Made by a program: the position numbers and the translations under genes. The notes under the pieces were generated by a model. It ran no database searches and was not told the DNA's origin. It saw nothing but the letters and a program-made list of their open reading frames with translations. Shown in pieces: positions 46,137 to 55,070 of a DNA stretch of 64,000 nucleotides; within the stretch, counting starts at the first letter, position 1, and each line of letters opens with the position of its first letter. The stretch is from Bradyrhizobiaceae bacterium (GTDB lineage: Bacteria > Pseudomonadota > Alphaproteobacteria > Rhizobiales > Xanthobacteraceae): contig CP078014.1 in assembly GCA_020544565.1 (NCBI GenBank), forward strand, positions 124,001 through 188,000, written 5' to 3'.

Positions 46137-46421
46137 TCAGCGGCGGCTGTGGCGGGTGATGTAGCGGCGCTCGGCGGTCCGCGATCGTTGCAGTGCGGCC
46201 AGCAAGGCGCGCCCCAGCAATCCGCAGGCATATCCCGCCTGCGGCGCCAGCCCGACGATGACGGCGTTGCCGGCGGCGATGGCGGTGGACTGCCCCATGC
46301 TCAGCTGGAAGCCGAAGGTGACCAGCGCGGCGACGAGCGTGAGCGGGATCAGAACCCACACCCGAAAGCTGGAGCTTAAAACCGCTCCGGTGAGAAAGGT
46401 GAAAATAACGGCCGGAATCAT
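46137..46421 (-). CDS. Small hypothetical membrane protein
   Basis: This 94-residue protein starts at ATG 46421 (MIPAVIFTFLTGAVLSSSFR) with GAAGGGA about 6 bases upstream. It has two or three hydrophobic segments (AVIFTFLTGAVL, VLIPLTLVAALVTFGFQL, AIAAGNAVIVGLAPQAGY) and a basic tail. I do not recognise the family. It lies opposite to its neighbours, between vanZ and the first polysaccharide gene; its end is 37 bases from the vanZ stop. Confidence 0.6.
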   Translation of the reverse strand: MIPAVIFTFLTGAVLSSSFRVWVLIPLTLVAALVTFGFQLSMGQSTAIAAGNAVIVGLAPQAGYACGLLGRALLAALQRSRTAERRYITRHSRR

Positions 46422-46700
46422 GGGGGTCCCTTCCATGGTCAGCATCGGCCTTGCAGTCTCAACAAAAGGTAAATGGCTCCGGTTGGCTCCTCCGGCAGAA
46501 CCCCCAGCATGTATCTAGGTAGAGGTTGGACCGCCGATGCCGAATTCTTGATCAAAGAATGGAACGTCCTCGGAACGGTTATGTTGCTTTGCACAGTGAA
46601 GGACGGTATTGGTTAAAAATCAATGAACATGCCTGTAGGCGTCTGATTTTAAACGCCTTCTTGGGCTGCGGCTCAGTATTGAATTGGTTGAGGCAATCGA

Positions 46701-48206
46701 ATGTGGAGTTCGCACAGTGCGCTCCGGGATGATGCGCGCCCCGATTTGCCCCCTCCATCCGACGAAGCCGCCCGACATGGCGGGCTGGATGCGCAGCGAA
46801 AGGAATTCCGTTTTCCGCTGGCGTCCATTCAATATTGTTCGGCGCTCAGTGACGCTGTTCTGATCGTCCTGGCCAGCCTTGGCGGCGGCATTGGTTATCA
46901 GCTCGCAATCAATGGATATCCCGGCAATATCAACGCCTTCCTCGGCACCGGCCTGATCGCGTCTCTATTGTATGTGCTGATCGCCCAGTCGGTCGATTTC
47001 TACCGGCTTTCGGCGATCATCTCGCCGCGCACCGATCTGCGGCAGGTGTTGGCGCTGTGGTCTCTTGTCGGCCTGCTGCTGGCGTTGCTTGCTTTTCTCA
47101 TGAAGGCGAGCGCCGCTTTTTCGCGCGGCTCCTTCCTGTGTTTCTTCCTGCTGGCACTCGCGCTGTTGTCTGCCGCGCGCCTGGGCATGAAAGCCGTCAT
47201 CAAGGAGGCTGTCACCGACGGGCGGATTCGGGGCCGGCGCGTCGTCATCGTCGGCTCGCAGGAGGAGCTGTCCGCGATCGATTCGCGGCGTCTGCTGCGG
47301 GGCTTCGGCCTCAGCGAGGTCGGGCGCGTCGGTTTGTTCAACGACCGGCGCGGCGGTCTGTCGATCGCCGGCGTCGATGCGCGCGCGCTCGATCTCGCCC
47401 AGGAACTGGCGCGGGAGCACGATGCCGATGAAATCGTGCTGGCGCTGCCGTGGAACGACACCCGCAAGCTCGAGCTGATTCGCGACCGGCTGCGGTCGTC
47501 GCCGCTTCCGGTTCGGCTGCTGCCGGACCGGCACATCCAGTCGCTGACCCAGAATCCGGCCTATCGCGTCGGGAAAACGCTGTCCGCCGAAATCCAGCGG
47601 GCTCCGTTGCAGTGGCATGAGCAGATGATGAAGCGCCTGCTCGATATCGTGGGAGCCTCGATCGCGCTGATCGTCCTGATGCCGATCATGGTGATGGCCG
47701 CCATCGCCATCAAGCTCGACTCGCCGGGCCCGGTGTTCTTCCGCCAGCGCCGGATTGGCTTCAACGCCAAGCAGTTCCTGATCTTCAAGTTCCGCACCAT
47801 GACCGTGATGGAAGATGGCGCCGAGGTCCGCCATGCCCGACGTTTCGACAGCCGCGTGACGCGGGTCGGCCGGATCCTGCGCCAGACCAGCATCGACGAA
47901 CTGCCGCAGCTTCTGAATGTCCTGATCGGCAACATGTCGCTGATCGGGCCGCGTCCCCATGCCCTCGCCCATGACGGCTATTACGGCGATCTGCTGTCGC
48001 ACTATGCCTTCCGGCGTCATGTCAAGCCGGGCATCACGGGGTGGGCACAGGTCAACGGCTATCGCGGCGAGATCACCCGCGTCGAGCAGATGAAGGGGCG
48101 GGTGGATCGCGACCTCTGGTACATCAACAACTGGAGTCTCAAGCTCGATCTGAAGATCGCGCTGCTGACCTGTTTTGAAGTGCTGCGCCGTCGCAACGCC
48201 TATTGA
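46701..48206 (+). CDS. Undecaprenyl-phosphate sugar phosphotransferase (WcaJ-like)
   Basis: This 501-residue enzyme starts a polysaccharide repeat by placing a sugar phosphate (often glucose-1-P) on undecaprenyl phosphate. About four N-terminal helices (residues 45-165) are followed by a Rossmann-like CoA_binding-type middle part (RRVVIVGSQEEL) and the catalytic Bac_transf domain: KRLLDIVGASIALIVL, DSPGPVFFRQRRIGFN, FKFRTM, TSIDELPQLLNVL, SLIGPRPHA and KPGITGWAQVNGYRGE. The start at 46701 lies after a 279-bp gap that should hold the promoter. It is the first gene of the polysaccharide locus. Confidence 0.93.
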   Translation: MWSSHSALRDDARPDLPPPSDEAARHGGLDAQRKEFRFPLASIQYCSALSDAVLIVLASLGGGIGYQLAINGYPGNINAFLGTGLIASLLYVLIAQSVDFYRLSAIISPRTDLRQVLALWSLVGLLLALLAFLMKASAAFSRGSFLCFFLLALALLSAARLGMKAVIKEAVTDGRIRGRRVVIVGSQEELSAIDSRRLLRGFGLSEVGRVGLFNDRRGGLSIAGVDARALDLAQELAREHDADEIVLALPWNDTRKLELIRDRLRSSPLPVRLLPDRHIQSLTQNPAYRVGKTLSAEIQRAPLQWHEQMMKRLLDIVGASIALIVLMPIMVMAAIAIKLDSPGPVFFRQRRIGFNAKQFLIFKFRTMTVMEDGAEVRHARRFDSRVTRVGRILRQTSIDELPQLLNVLIGNMSLIGPRPHALAHDGYYGDLLSHYAFRRHVKPGITGWAQVNGYRGEITRVEQMKGRVDRDLWYINNWSLKLDLKIALLTCFEVLRRRNAY

Positions 48207-48245
48207 GCTTCAGCCCGTCGCGTCTGACAGGCGCGGCCGCGCGCT

Positions 48246-48899
48246 TCAGCGCACGGCGATGAGCGACTTCGTCAGAAGGAGCACCTTCTCGCGCTCGATG
48301 GTGGAATCGGGAAACAGCGTCGCCATGGCGCGGAAATCCAGCAGGCTCGCGTCCGAAAGAATGGTGCGCGCCTCGTCCTCGTTGCCGGCTTTCGGATAGA
48401 AACCGCATGCTCGCATGCGGACGATGGAAACCCGCCACGGCTCCGGCAGCCAGTGAATGAACGGCATGCGAAAATGCGGTTCGACCGGAAACCAGTAGCT
48501 CGGTGTCTGGACGAAGTGCCGTGGCGCGACGCGGCGGATCTCGGCGGCCATCCGCTTCTGGTTTGACCAGTTTCCGACATGCTCGATCACGGAATTCGAA
48601 TAGACGAGGTCGAACGCATTGTCGCTGAACTGATGCAGGTTGCAGGCGTCTCCGGCCAGACTCTTGAAGCGCGGATCGGTAATGGTTTCCGCTTCGAGAT
48701 TGACCAGCGTGACGTGGATGTTCCGGCCGCCCCACAGATCGGAGAGCGCGGCCCAATGGTCCATCCGGCCGCCGACATCCAGGATGCGGCAGTCGCCCTT
48801 CTTTGCGATGATCTCATCGATGATCTTCAGGAAATTCGCAAAGCGCCGGAGCCGGAACCGATTGCGATAGACATCGTTGGGCGACGTGCCGAGAAACAT
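48246..48899 (-). CDS. Class I SAM-dependent methyltransferase
   Basis: The 217-residue protein has motif I CRILDVGGRMDHW, an acidic end of strand 2 (VNLEAET), DACNLHQFSDNAFDLVYSNSVIEHV (motifs II and III), typical of Methyltransf_11/23. It probably methylates a sugar or another small molecule in polysaccharide assembly; no residue fixes the substrate. It is transcribed against the flanking WcaJ and WecG genes. Confidence 0.85.
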   Translation of the reverse strand: MFLGTSPNDVYRNRFRLRRFANFLKIIDEIIAKKGDCRILDVGGRMDHWAALSDLWGGRNIHVTLVNLEAETITDPRFKSLAGDACNLHQFSDNAFDLVYSNSVIEHVGNWSNQKRMAAEIRRVAPRHFVQTPSYWFPVEPHFRMPFIHWLPEPWRVSIVRMRACGFYPKAGNEDEARTILSDASLLDFRAMATLFPDSTIEREKVLLLTKSLIAVR

Positions 48900-49016
48900 G
48901 GAGAACCCCGATCAAGGTCCCTGATGGAAAATTAATTTTTCCCGGAGGGAACCATTGTGTAATGACTTACGATGGCCGGTTTATGCCGCGTGTTCTTACT
49001 CCCGGAAAGACGAATT

Positions 49017-49760
49017 GTGCTAAAGCGTAAAATTCTGGGTCTCTCTGTTCTTGCAGCAACCAGTGACGAGGCCGTTGCTATCGTCGATACCCATCTGCTG
49101 GAGAGGGGTGGCCGCGGGTTCGTGACATTTCTCAACGCCAACGTCTCGAATCTGGCGGCGGACGATGCGGAGTTGCGCGAGGCGCTCGATCACAGCCTTA
49201 TTCTTAACGATGGGATTGGCGTCGGTCTCGCCTCTTACGTCCTGCACGGGGCGTTCTTTCCGGATAACCTTAACGGCACGGATTTCATCCCGTATTTTCT
49301 CAAGGCCACCCGGCACACTTTCCGGATCTTCGCGGTGGGCTCGGCTGAAGGCGTGGCGGAGCGGGCGCTGGACGCCTTGCGCGAGGTGGCTCCGCGGCAC
49401 GCCTATGTCGGCGCGTTTCATGGTTTCTTCGCCGATGCGGACACCGCGGCCGTGACGGCGCGGATCCGCGATTCGGGCGCGGATCTGGTGCTGGTCGCCA
49501 TGGGCTCGCCGCGGCAGGAAATCTGGGCCTATCGGACCCTGGTTCAGGCCAAGGGGCCGAGCGCCATCTGCGTCGGCGGTCTTCTCGATTTCGTGGCGGA
49601 GGAAAAACCCCGCGCGCCGCAATGGGTGCGGGCGCTGCACGGCGAGTGGCTGTTCCGGCTGATGGTCGAGCCGCGACGGCTGTGGCGGCGCTATCTGATC
49701 GGCAATGCGGTGTTCATGAGGCGTCTGGCGCGGGCTTGCTTCCGCTCACGACGAGCTTGA
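49017..49760 (+). CDS. WecG/TagA/CpsF-family glycosyltransferase
   Basis: This GT26 enzyme adds a sugar (ManNAc(A), glucose or similar) to a lipid-linked acceptor. The 247-residue protein shows FLNANVSNLA (NxD-like region), HSLILNDGIGVGLAS, LNGTDFIPYFL, VAMGSPRQEIWAY and VGGLLDFVAEEKPRAPQWVRALHGEWLFRLMVEPRR, all family hallmarks. I choose GTG 49017 because GGAAAG lies 7 bases upstream; ATG 48972 would add 15 residues. Its last 47 bases overlap the 3' end of the convergent flippase gene. Confidence 0.9.
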   Translation: MLKRKILGLSVLAATSDEAVAIVDTHLLERGGRGFVTFLNANVSNLAADDAELREALDHSLILNDGIGVGLASYVLHGAFFPDNLNGTDFIPYFLKATRHTFRIFAVGSAEGVAERALDALREVAPRHAYVGAFHGFFADADTAAVTARIRDSGADLVLVAMGSPRQEIWAYRTLVQAKGPSAICVGGLLDFVAEEKPRAPQWVRALHGEWLFRLMVEPRRLWRRYLIGNAVFMRRLARACFRSRRA

Positions 49761-51129
49761 GCAGGTCGAACCACCACACCACGACGCCAAGCGCGATCAG
49801 GAGCAGAACGGCATCGACCGCGAGCCGCGCCGCTGGCGAGCCGAGCGTGCCTTCGAGCAGCCAGCTCGCGACGATCGCCAGTGCGACAATGGCCGGTATC
49901 CCGACCAGCGCCTTCATGTCGATCGGCAGCACGTGCAGCTTCCGTCCGATCACCGCGCTGATGATGCACGAGGCGCCGTGGGCGATCATCAAGGCGATCG
50001 CGCCGCCGACCGCGCCGAGCGGCGGCACCAGCACCAGCGCCAGCAGCGCGGACGTCGCGACAAAGACCACGGCGATGAGCAGCTCGAGAAACGTGCCGTT
50101 GGTGAAATAGATCACCTGGCCGAAATAGAAGCTGCGCAGCATCATGAAGCCGAAGGCGACCGCGAAAAACGGAATGATGTCCTCGGCCGGATTGGCGAAG
50201 TCGGCGCCGAGCAGGATGCGCGCGAGGTCGTGCCCGAACATGATGAAGAATGCCGCGCCGAAGGCGCCGGCCGTCATGCAGGCGCGGAAGGCCGAGCGCA
50301 TCACGGCGTCGGACGCCTCGCGGCGGCCTTCGTCGGCGTGCTGCTTGGCCACGGTGATCAGCGCCAGCGCGATCGACTCGCCGGCCACCATGTAGCTCTG
50401 CCGCATCATGTCGGCGATGACGCCATAGGGCCCGAGCACGGCATTGCCGACATGATGGGCGATCAGGAAACGGTCGATGGTCTGGCCGATCGCGAACACG
50501 CCGAACGACAGGATCAGCGGCCAGCCATATGTGAACAGCGCGGTCGCGGCCTGACGGCTGGCCGGTGCGCCGCGCAAATCGCGCTGCATCGCCAGCGTCG
50601 GGATCGCCGCAAGCAGGTGTCCGGCGGAGACGCCGAGCGCCAGCATGAACGCCGATTTGTGAATGGCGAGAAAGGCGCAGCCCAGCGCGAGCACGAACAC
50701 CGCGCGGAACACCATGCTGAGCGCCACCGCGCCGACCTGATGGCGGGTGCGGCTCACTTCGAGCGCGGCCTCGTAGATCGTCATTCCCGCGAACAGGGCG
50801 AGCAGCGCCAGAATGAAATCGACGCTCATGGGAATGAGCAGGCTGAGCAGCGACAGCGCGATAGTGACGATGCTGATCGATGCAATCAAAAGCCGCGTAT
50901 AGGAGGCGATGATGGCGCTTTCGTCCGCGGCGCGGTAAATGCCGAAATAGGCGAACTTCATCCATTGCGCGGCGAAGCCGTAGACCACGATGGCCCAGGC
51001 GAACATCAGGATATAGGCACCGTAATCGGCCGGGCCGATCAGGCGCGCGAACACCGCCACGGAGACGAGGTTTCCCACCGCCGAGACGGCGCGGGATCCG
51101 AAGTAGATCACGAGATTGGAGTTGTTCAT
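49714..51129 (-). CDS. Wzx-like polysaccharide flippase
   Basis: The 471-residue protein has 12-14 hydrophobic helices and begins MNNSNLVIYFGSRAVSAVGN then LVSVAVFARLIGPADYGAY, the standard start of the polysaccharide-synthase/MATE-like fold. It would move undecaprenyl-linked repeat units across the inner membrane for Wzy-dependent polymerisation. It is the only flippase in the locus. The 3' end overlaps the WecG-like gene by 47 bases on the other strand. Confidence 0.9.
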   Translation of the reverse strand: MNNSNLVIYFGSRAVSAVGNLVSVAVFARLIGPADYGAYILMFAWAIVVYGFAAQWMKFAYFGIYRAADESAIIASYTRLLIASISIVTIALSLLSLLIPMSVDFILALLALFAGMTIYEAALEVSRTRHQVGAVALSMVFRAVFVLALGCAFLAIHKSAFMLALGVSAGHLLAAIPTLAMQRDLRGAPASRQAATALFTYGWPLILSFGVFAIGQTIDRFLIAHHVGNAVLGPYGVIADMMRQSYMVAGESIALALITVAKQHADEGRREASDAVMRSAFRACMTAGAFGAAFFIMFGHDLARILLGADFANPAEDIIPFFAVAFGFMMLRSFYFGQVIYFTNGTFLELLIAVVFVATSALLALVLVPPLGAVGGAIALMIAHGASCIISAVIGRKLHVLPIDMKALVGIPAIVALAIVASWLLEGTLGSPAARLAVDAVLLLIALGVVVWWFDLLKLVVSGSKPAPDAS

Positions 51130-51263
51130 GCTTCGGAATGTTGATGGCGACGGGCGGAAATATTAACGCGGGCGGTCTTAAGGATTGCTTCTGCTCGTCC
51201 TGGCCGGAAGTTGGGGCCGGATGATGGTGTGATCGTGTACAGTGCGTTGGAAAGAGTGGCAAT

Positions 51264-52346
51264 TTGTCCCGGAGTCAATTGAAACCTGTGCGGGTTTTGC
51301 AGATTCTGCATACCGACGAACGTGGCGGTATCGCCACGCTGGCCGCCATGATCGGCGACGGCCTGTCCGCGCGCGGCGTTCACATGGACACGGTATTTCT
51401 GTTTCCGCGTACCGATCTCGGCCTGCTCGGCAAGATGCGGGCGGTAGCGGCTTTCACCCTCAGGCTGGTGCGGGACGACCACGACGCCATTGTCGCCTAT
51501 CAGGCCACGGCGTCGTTTCTGACCGGGACCATCGGCTGGCTGCGCGGATCCCGCCGCCGCATCGTGCACCAGACCGCGATTCCGGCGGCGACGGCGTGGC
51601 CGGTACGGCTCGCGGACAAGATCGCCGGATCGCTCGGGTTCTATACCGCCAACGTTGCCAACACCGCGTTCACGCTTGGCGAATTCGACCGCTATCCTGT
51701 GGCCTACCGGCGTCATCTGGTTCTCATCGAGCACGGGGTGCCGCAACCGGCGCCGCGACACGGTCGCGCTGCCACGCGGGAGCGATTCGCGCTGCCGCCG
51801 ACGGCGAAGCTGCTGCTGAATGTGGGGCGCATGGTCGCCCAGAAGAATCAGGCCGTGCTGGTCACCGCGCTCGCGGGGATCGCGGATGCTCACTTGGTCA
51901 TCGCCGGTCACGGGCCGGACGAGGGCGAGTTGACCCGGCTCGCTACGCAGCTCGGCGTCGCCGACCGCGTGCATGTCCTCGGCGCCGTCAGCCCGCAGGA
52001 TGTCGCCGATCTCTATGCCGCCTGCGATGTTTTCGTCTTTCCGTCGGTGTGGGAAACGTTCGGACTGGCGGCGGCGGAAGCGGCCATGAGCGGCATCGCC
52101 ATGGTGGTGGCCGATCTCGCCGTTCTGCGCGAGGTGCTGGCCTCGCCGCATTCGCCGGTGCGGTTCGTTCCGGCGGACGATGTGGCGGCGTGGACCACTG
52201 CCATCGCCGGCATGCTGCGTGCGCCGCCGCCCGAGGCGCTGCGACACATTTTCGCCGGCGAGATCGGCCAGCGTTACTCGGTCGATCGCATGATCGAGCG
52301 CTATGTCGATCTGCTCTCTCTCGACAAGGGTGATCCGGAAACATGA
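51264..52346 (+). CDS. GT4-family glycosyltransferase
   Basis: This GT-B fold enzyme of 360 residues has an N-terminal acceptor domain (VLQILHTDERGGIATLAAMI) and a nucleotide-sugar domain: LLLNVGRMVAQKNQ, VIAGHGPDEGEL, VHVLGAVSPQDVADLYAACDVFVFPSVWETFGLAAAEAAM with the E(x7)E motif. It is a retaining transferase, donor unknown. No ATG fits: TTG 51264 (with GGAAAGAG 7 bases upstream) is used; TTG 51279 or GTG 51288 are alternatives. The stop overlaps the next start (ATGA). Confidence 0.9.
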   Translation: MSRSQLKPVRVLQILHTDERGGIATLAAMIGDGLSARGVHMDTVFLFPRTDLGLLGKMRAVAAFTLRLVRDDHDAIVAYQATASFLTGTIGWLRGSRRRIVHQTAIPAATAWPVRLADKIAGSLGFYTANVANTAFTLGEFDRYPVAYRRHLVLIEHGVPQPAPRHGRAATRERFALPPTAKLLLNVGRMVAQKNQAVLVTALAGIADAHLVIAGHGPDEGELTRLATQLGVADRVHVLGAVSPQDVADLYAACDVFVFPSVWETFGLAAAEAAMSGIAMVVADLAVLREVLASPHSPVRFVPADDVAAWTTAIAGMLRAPPPEALRHIFAGEIGQRYSVDRMIERYVDLLSLDKGDPET

Positions 52347-53542
52347 ACGGCGCAGTCCGCACCGTTGTTGCCGTTGTCCTGTTGCTCGCGTCGCTGGGCG
52401 CGGCCGACGCCGCGCCGTTCCGGAAAGGCGTCAGCCTTCAGGTCTTCACCTTTCCCGCCGCGTCAGGCCAGCGCTATGCGGACGATCCGTTTCCAAATAG
52501 GGCCGGAGCCGCGGCTTATTTCGACGTCGCCCGCCTTCATGCGATGGGGTTCGATCATGTCCGCCTGCCGGTGGACGTCGGCCCGCTGCTCGATGATCCC
52601 GAGCGGAAGACATGGACCCGGTTTCGCGGTTATTTCCGCGATTTCGTCGCGGAGCTTCATCGTAACCGGCTCGGCGTGATCGTTACGCTGGTTGCGCCTG
52701 CCATCAGTGGCCAAATTCCGGAGAAGCAGCTCGATGGTCTCGCGGGCGAGCGTTTTCGGCGCTATGCGGAACTGGCCGAACGCCTTGCCGCTGAACTCTC
52801 CGGCTGGAATATCGATGCGCTGGCGCTTGAGCCGATGAACGAACCGCAACAGGCGTGCGTGCGTTCCGGAGCGACCGACTGGATCGACTATCAGGCCGTG
52901 CTCATTCCGCGGCTGCGGGCGGCGGCTCCCCGTCTCTGGCTCGGCCTCACCGGCGGGTGCTGGTCGAAAATCGAGGGGCTGGAGCATCTGCGCGGCGGCC
53001 TGCTGACGGACAAGAGAACCTTCGTCAGCGTGCATTTTTACGACCCCTTCCTGTTCACCCATCAGGGCTCGGGCTGGACGTTGGACATCATGCCGCTGAT
53101 CGCGGAATTGCCCTATCCGGCCCGGGAAGGATCGCTCGATACGGCCCTCGCGGCCGCCCAGCAGCGCGCGGCGTCGCTGCCGGCCTCGCGCAAGGAGGCG
53201 GGGGTGTCGCTTCTGCCTCGCGCCGAGGACGCCATCCGGCAGTATTTCCGCGAGGATCCGGGCCCGGCGACTATTGCCCGCCGGTTTGAAGCTCTGCAGG
53301 CGTGGACTGAGCGCAACAACGTACCGCCGGCGCGCGTGGTGTTCACCGAATACGGCGCGATGAAAACCTCCGGCGGCGAGGCGTCGCGGGCCCGCTGGCT
53401 CCGCGATGTGTCCGCCGCCATCGCCGCTCGCGGCTGGGGCGCGACCCTGTGGGTGCTGCGGCAGGGGCCGTTCGGGCTCGATGATGGCGACGGCCGTCTC
53501 GATCCCGCGCTTCTGGCCGCCATCGGCGCGAAACAGCCTTAA
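52343..53542 (+). CDS. GH5-family glycoside hydrolase, secreted
   Basis: This 399-residue protein has a signal peptide (cleavage after ..LGAADA, residue 23) and a TIM-barrel GH5 domain. The acid/base Glu167 is in LEPMNEPQ, the nucleophile Glu336 in VVFTEYG; FDHVRLPVD and FVSVHFYDPFLFTHQG are further family blocks. It likely cleaves a beta-linked glucan or the locus polysaccharide in the periplasm, for length control, release or turnover. Such endoglycanases are common in exopolysaccharide loci. It is translationally coupled to the GT4 gene by a 4-base overlap. Confidence 0.9.
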   Translation: MNGAVRTVVAVVLLLASLGAADAAPFRKGVSLQVFTFPAASGQRYADDPFPNRAGAAAYFDVARLHAMGFDHVRLPVDVGPLLDDPERKTWTRFRGYFRDFVAELHRNRLGVIVTLVAPAISGQIPEKQLDGLAGERFRRYAELAERLAAELSGWNIDALALEPMNEPQQACVRSGATDWIDYQAVLIPRLRAAAPRLWLGLTGGCWSKIEGLEHLRGGLLTDKRTFVSVHFYDPFLFTHQGSGWTLDIMPLIAELPYPAREGSLDTALAAAQQRAASLPASRKEAGVSLLPRAEDAIRQYFREDPGPATIARRFEALQAWTERNNVPPARVVFTEYGAMKTSGGEASRARWLRDVSAAIAARGWGATLWVLRQGPFGLDDGDGRLDPALLAAIGAKQP

Positions 53543-53660
53543 ATCGTGACTAATTGGTTAATTGTCGAACGGACGCGGATGTTGCGTCATGGCAGGGATT
53601 TTTGCCCCGGCACCGGCCGGGCTAAACGAGTCCTAAAACAGTATCGCGTAGGATCACCGC

Positions 53661-55070
53661 ATGGCGATTTCCGAGAATGACAGACACGACGCATTTGTGC
53701 GGGACACCCTGCCGCCGGTGGCGGTGGTCGAGAAACTGACGGGGACGGTGCGGCGCCGTGCGGCGCTGATCGGCATCGTGACGGCGGCCTGCGCCATGCT
53801 CGGGCTCGCCTATATCGTGCTGTCCGCGCCGAAATACGTCGCTTCCGGCCGGATTCTGCTCGATCCGCAGGGGCTCCAGATCGTCGGCACCGGGCTCGCG
53901 CCCCGTGGCGCGCGGGACACCAGCGCCATCGAGGCGGAAAGCCAGATCTACGTCATCACCTCGCGCAGCGTGTTCGACCGCGTCATCGCCCGCGAGAAAC
54001 TGGACACCGATCCGCTGTTCGGCGCGCGGTCGCGCGGCCTGCTCTCGACGCTGCTGGTCGGGGTCGGGCTGGTCCACCCGGTCGATCCGCGCGCCATGGC
54101 GCTGCGGCAGCTCGACCGTGCGGTCAGCGTCAGCCGCTCCACCGGCTCCTTCGTCGTCAACGTCAATGTCACCACCACAAATCGCGACACCTCCGAGCGC
54201 GTCGCCAACGCGATCATGGACGCCTACATCGAGGAAGAAGCGCGGGCGCAGGCCGAGACGGCGCGCCGCGCCGGGGCCACCATCGATGCGCGGCTCGAAG
54301 CCTTGCAGGCTCGCCTGCGCGAGGCAGAGCAGCGCTATGAGCAATATCGCAGCGAGAAAGGGCTCGTCATCGTCGGCGGGCAGCCTTTGATCGAGAAGCA
54401 GGCCGGCGAATTCGCCAACCAGATCACCGCGGCCGAGGCCCGGGTCAACGAACTGCGCTCGAATCTCGATCAGATCCAGCGCGTCAGGAGCGGTGGCCTT
54501 GATCTCGATGCGTTGCCGGAAGCGTTTCGTGGCGGCGCCATCGAAATCCTGAAGAACCGCTATGCGGCGGCAAAGCAGACCGAGGTCAATATGGCCGCGA
54601 CGCTCGGACGCCGCCATCCCGATCTGATCGCCGCCGCAACCCAGACCGCGGAAGCGAGGCGGCTGCTGGATCAGGCGATCCGCGACATGATTCAGTCCAA
54701 CACCATCGAACTGGAGCGCGCGCGCGCTGTGGTGACGGGTCTCAAGAGCCGTCTCGAAGCCTCCAAGAAGGATCTCGGCGGATCGAACGAGGCCGCCATC
54801 CGGCTCAGGGAGCTTGAGCGCGATGTGGAGGCCAATCGCTCTATCTACCAGGCGTTTCTGGTGCGTTCGCGCGAACTGGGCGAGCAGCAGCGTTTCGACA
54901 ATTCCAACACCCGCATCGTCAGCCGCGCCACCCGTCCGCTGGAGCCCGCCGGCGCGCCGGCCATTCTGGTCCTGCTCGCCAGCCTGCTGTTCGGTTTCGG
55001 CGCGGGCGTGAGCCTCGCCTGGTTGCTCGACCAGCTCGGTGACGATAAAGCGAAAGCCGCCGTGCGATGA
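53661..55070 (+). CDS. Wzz/GNVR-type polysaccharide chain-length and export protein, no kinase domain
   Basis: This 469-residue inner-membrane co-polymerase has a first helix near residues 35-55 (ALIGIVTAACAMLGLAYIVL), a periplasmic Wzz domain (YVASGRILLDPQGLQI.. ESQIYVITSRSVFDRVI), a long coiled coil (residues 180-400), the GNVR-type segment ELERDVEANRSIYQAFLVRS, and a last helix (residues 430-455). It ends after the second helix: the cytosolic BY-kinase half of Wzc/ExoP is absent. It controls chain length in Wzy-dependent synthesis. It overlaps the next gene by 4 bases. Confidence 0.9.
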   Translation: MAISENDRHDAFVRDTLPPVAVVEKLTGTVRRRAALIGIVTAACAMLGLAYIVLSAPKYVASGRILLDPQGLQIVGTGLAPRGARDTSAIEAESQIYVITSRSVFDRVIAREKLDTDPLFGARSRGLLSTLLVGVGLVHPVDPRAMALRQLDRAVSVSRSTGSFVVNVNVTTTNRDTSERVANAIMDAYIEEEARAQAETARRAGATIDARLEALQARLREAEQRYEQYRSEKGLVIVGGQPLIEKQAGEFANQITAAEARVNELRSNLDQIQRVRSGGLDLDALPEAFRGGAIEILKNRYAAAKQTEVNMAATLGRRHPDLIAAATQTAEARRLLDQAIRDMIQSNTIELERARAVVTGLKSRLEASKKDLGGSNEAAIRLRELERDVEANRSIYQAFLVRSRELGEQQRFDNSNTRIVSRATRPLEPAGAPAILVLLASLLFGFGAGVSLAWLLDQLGDDKAKAAVR

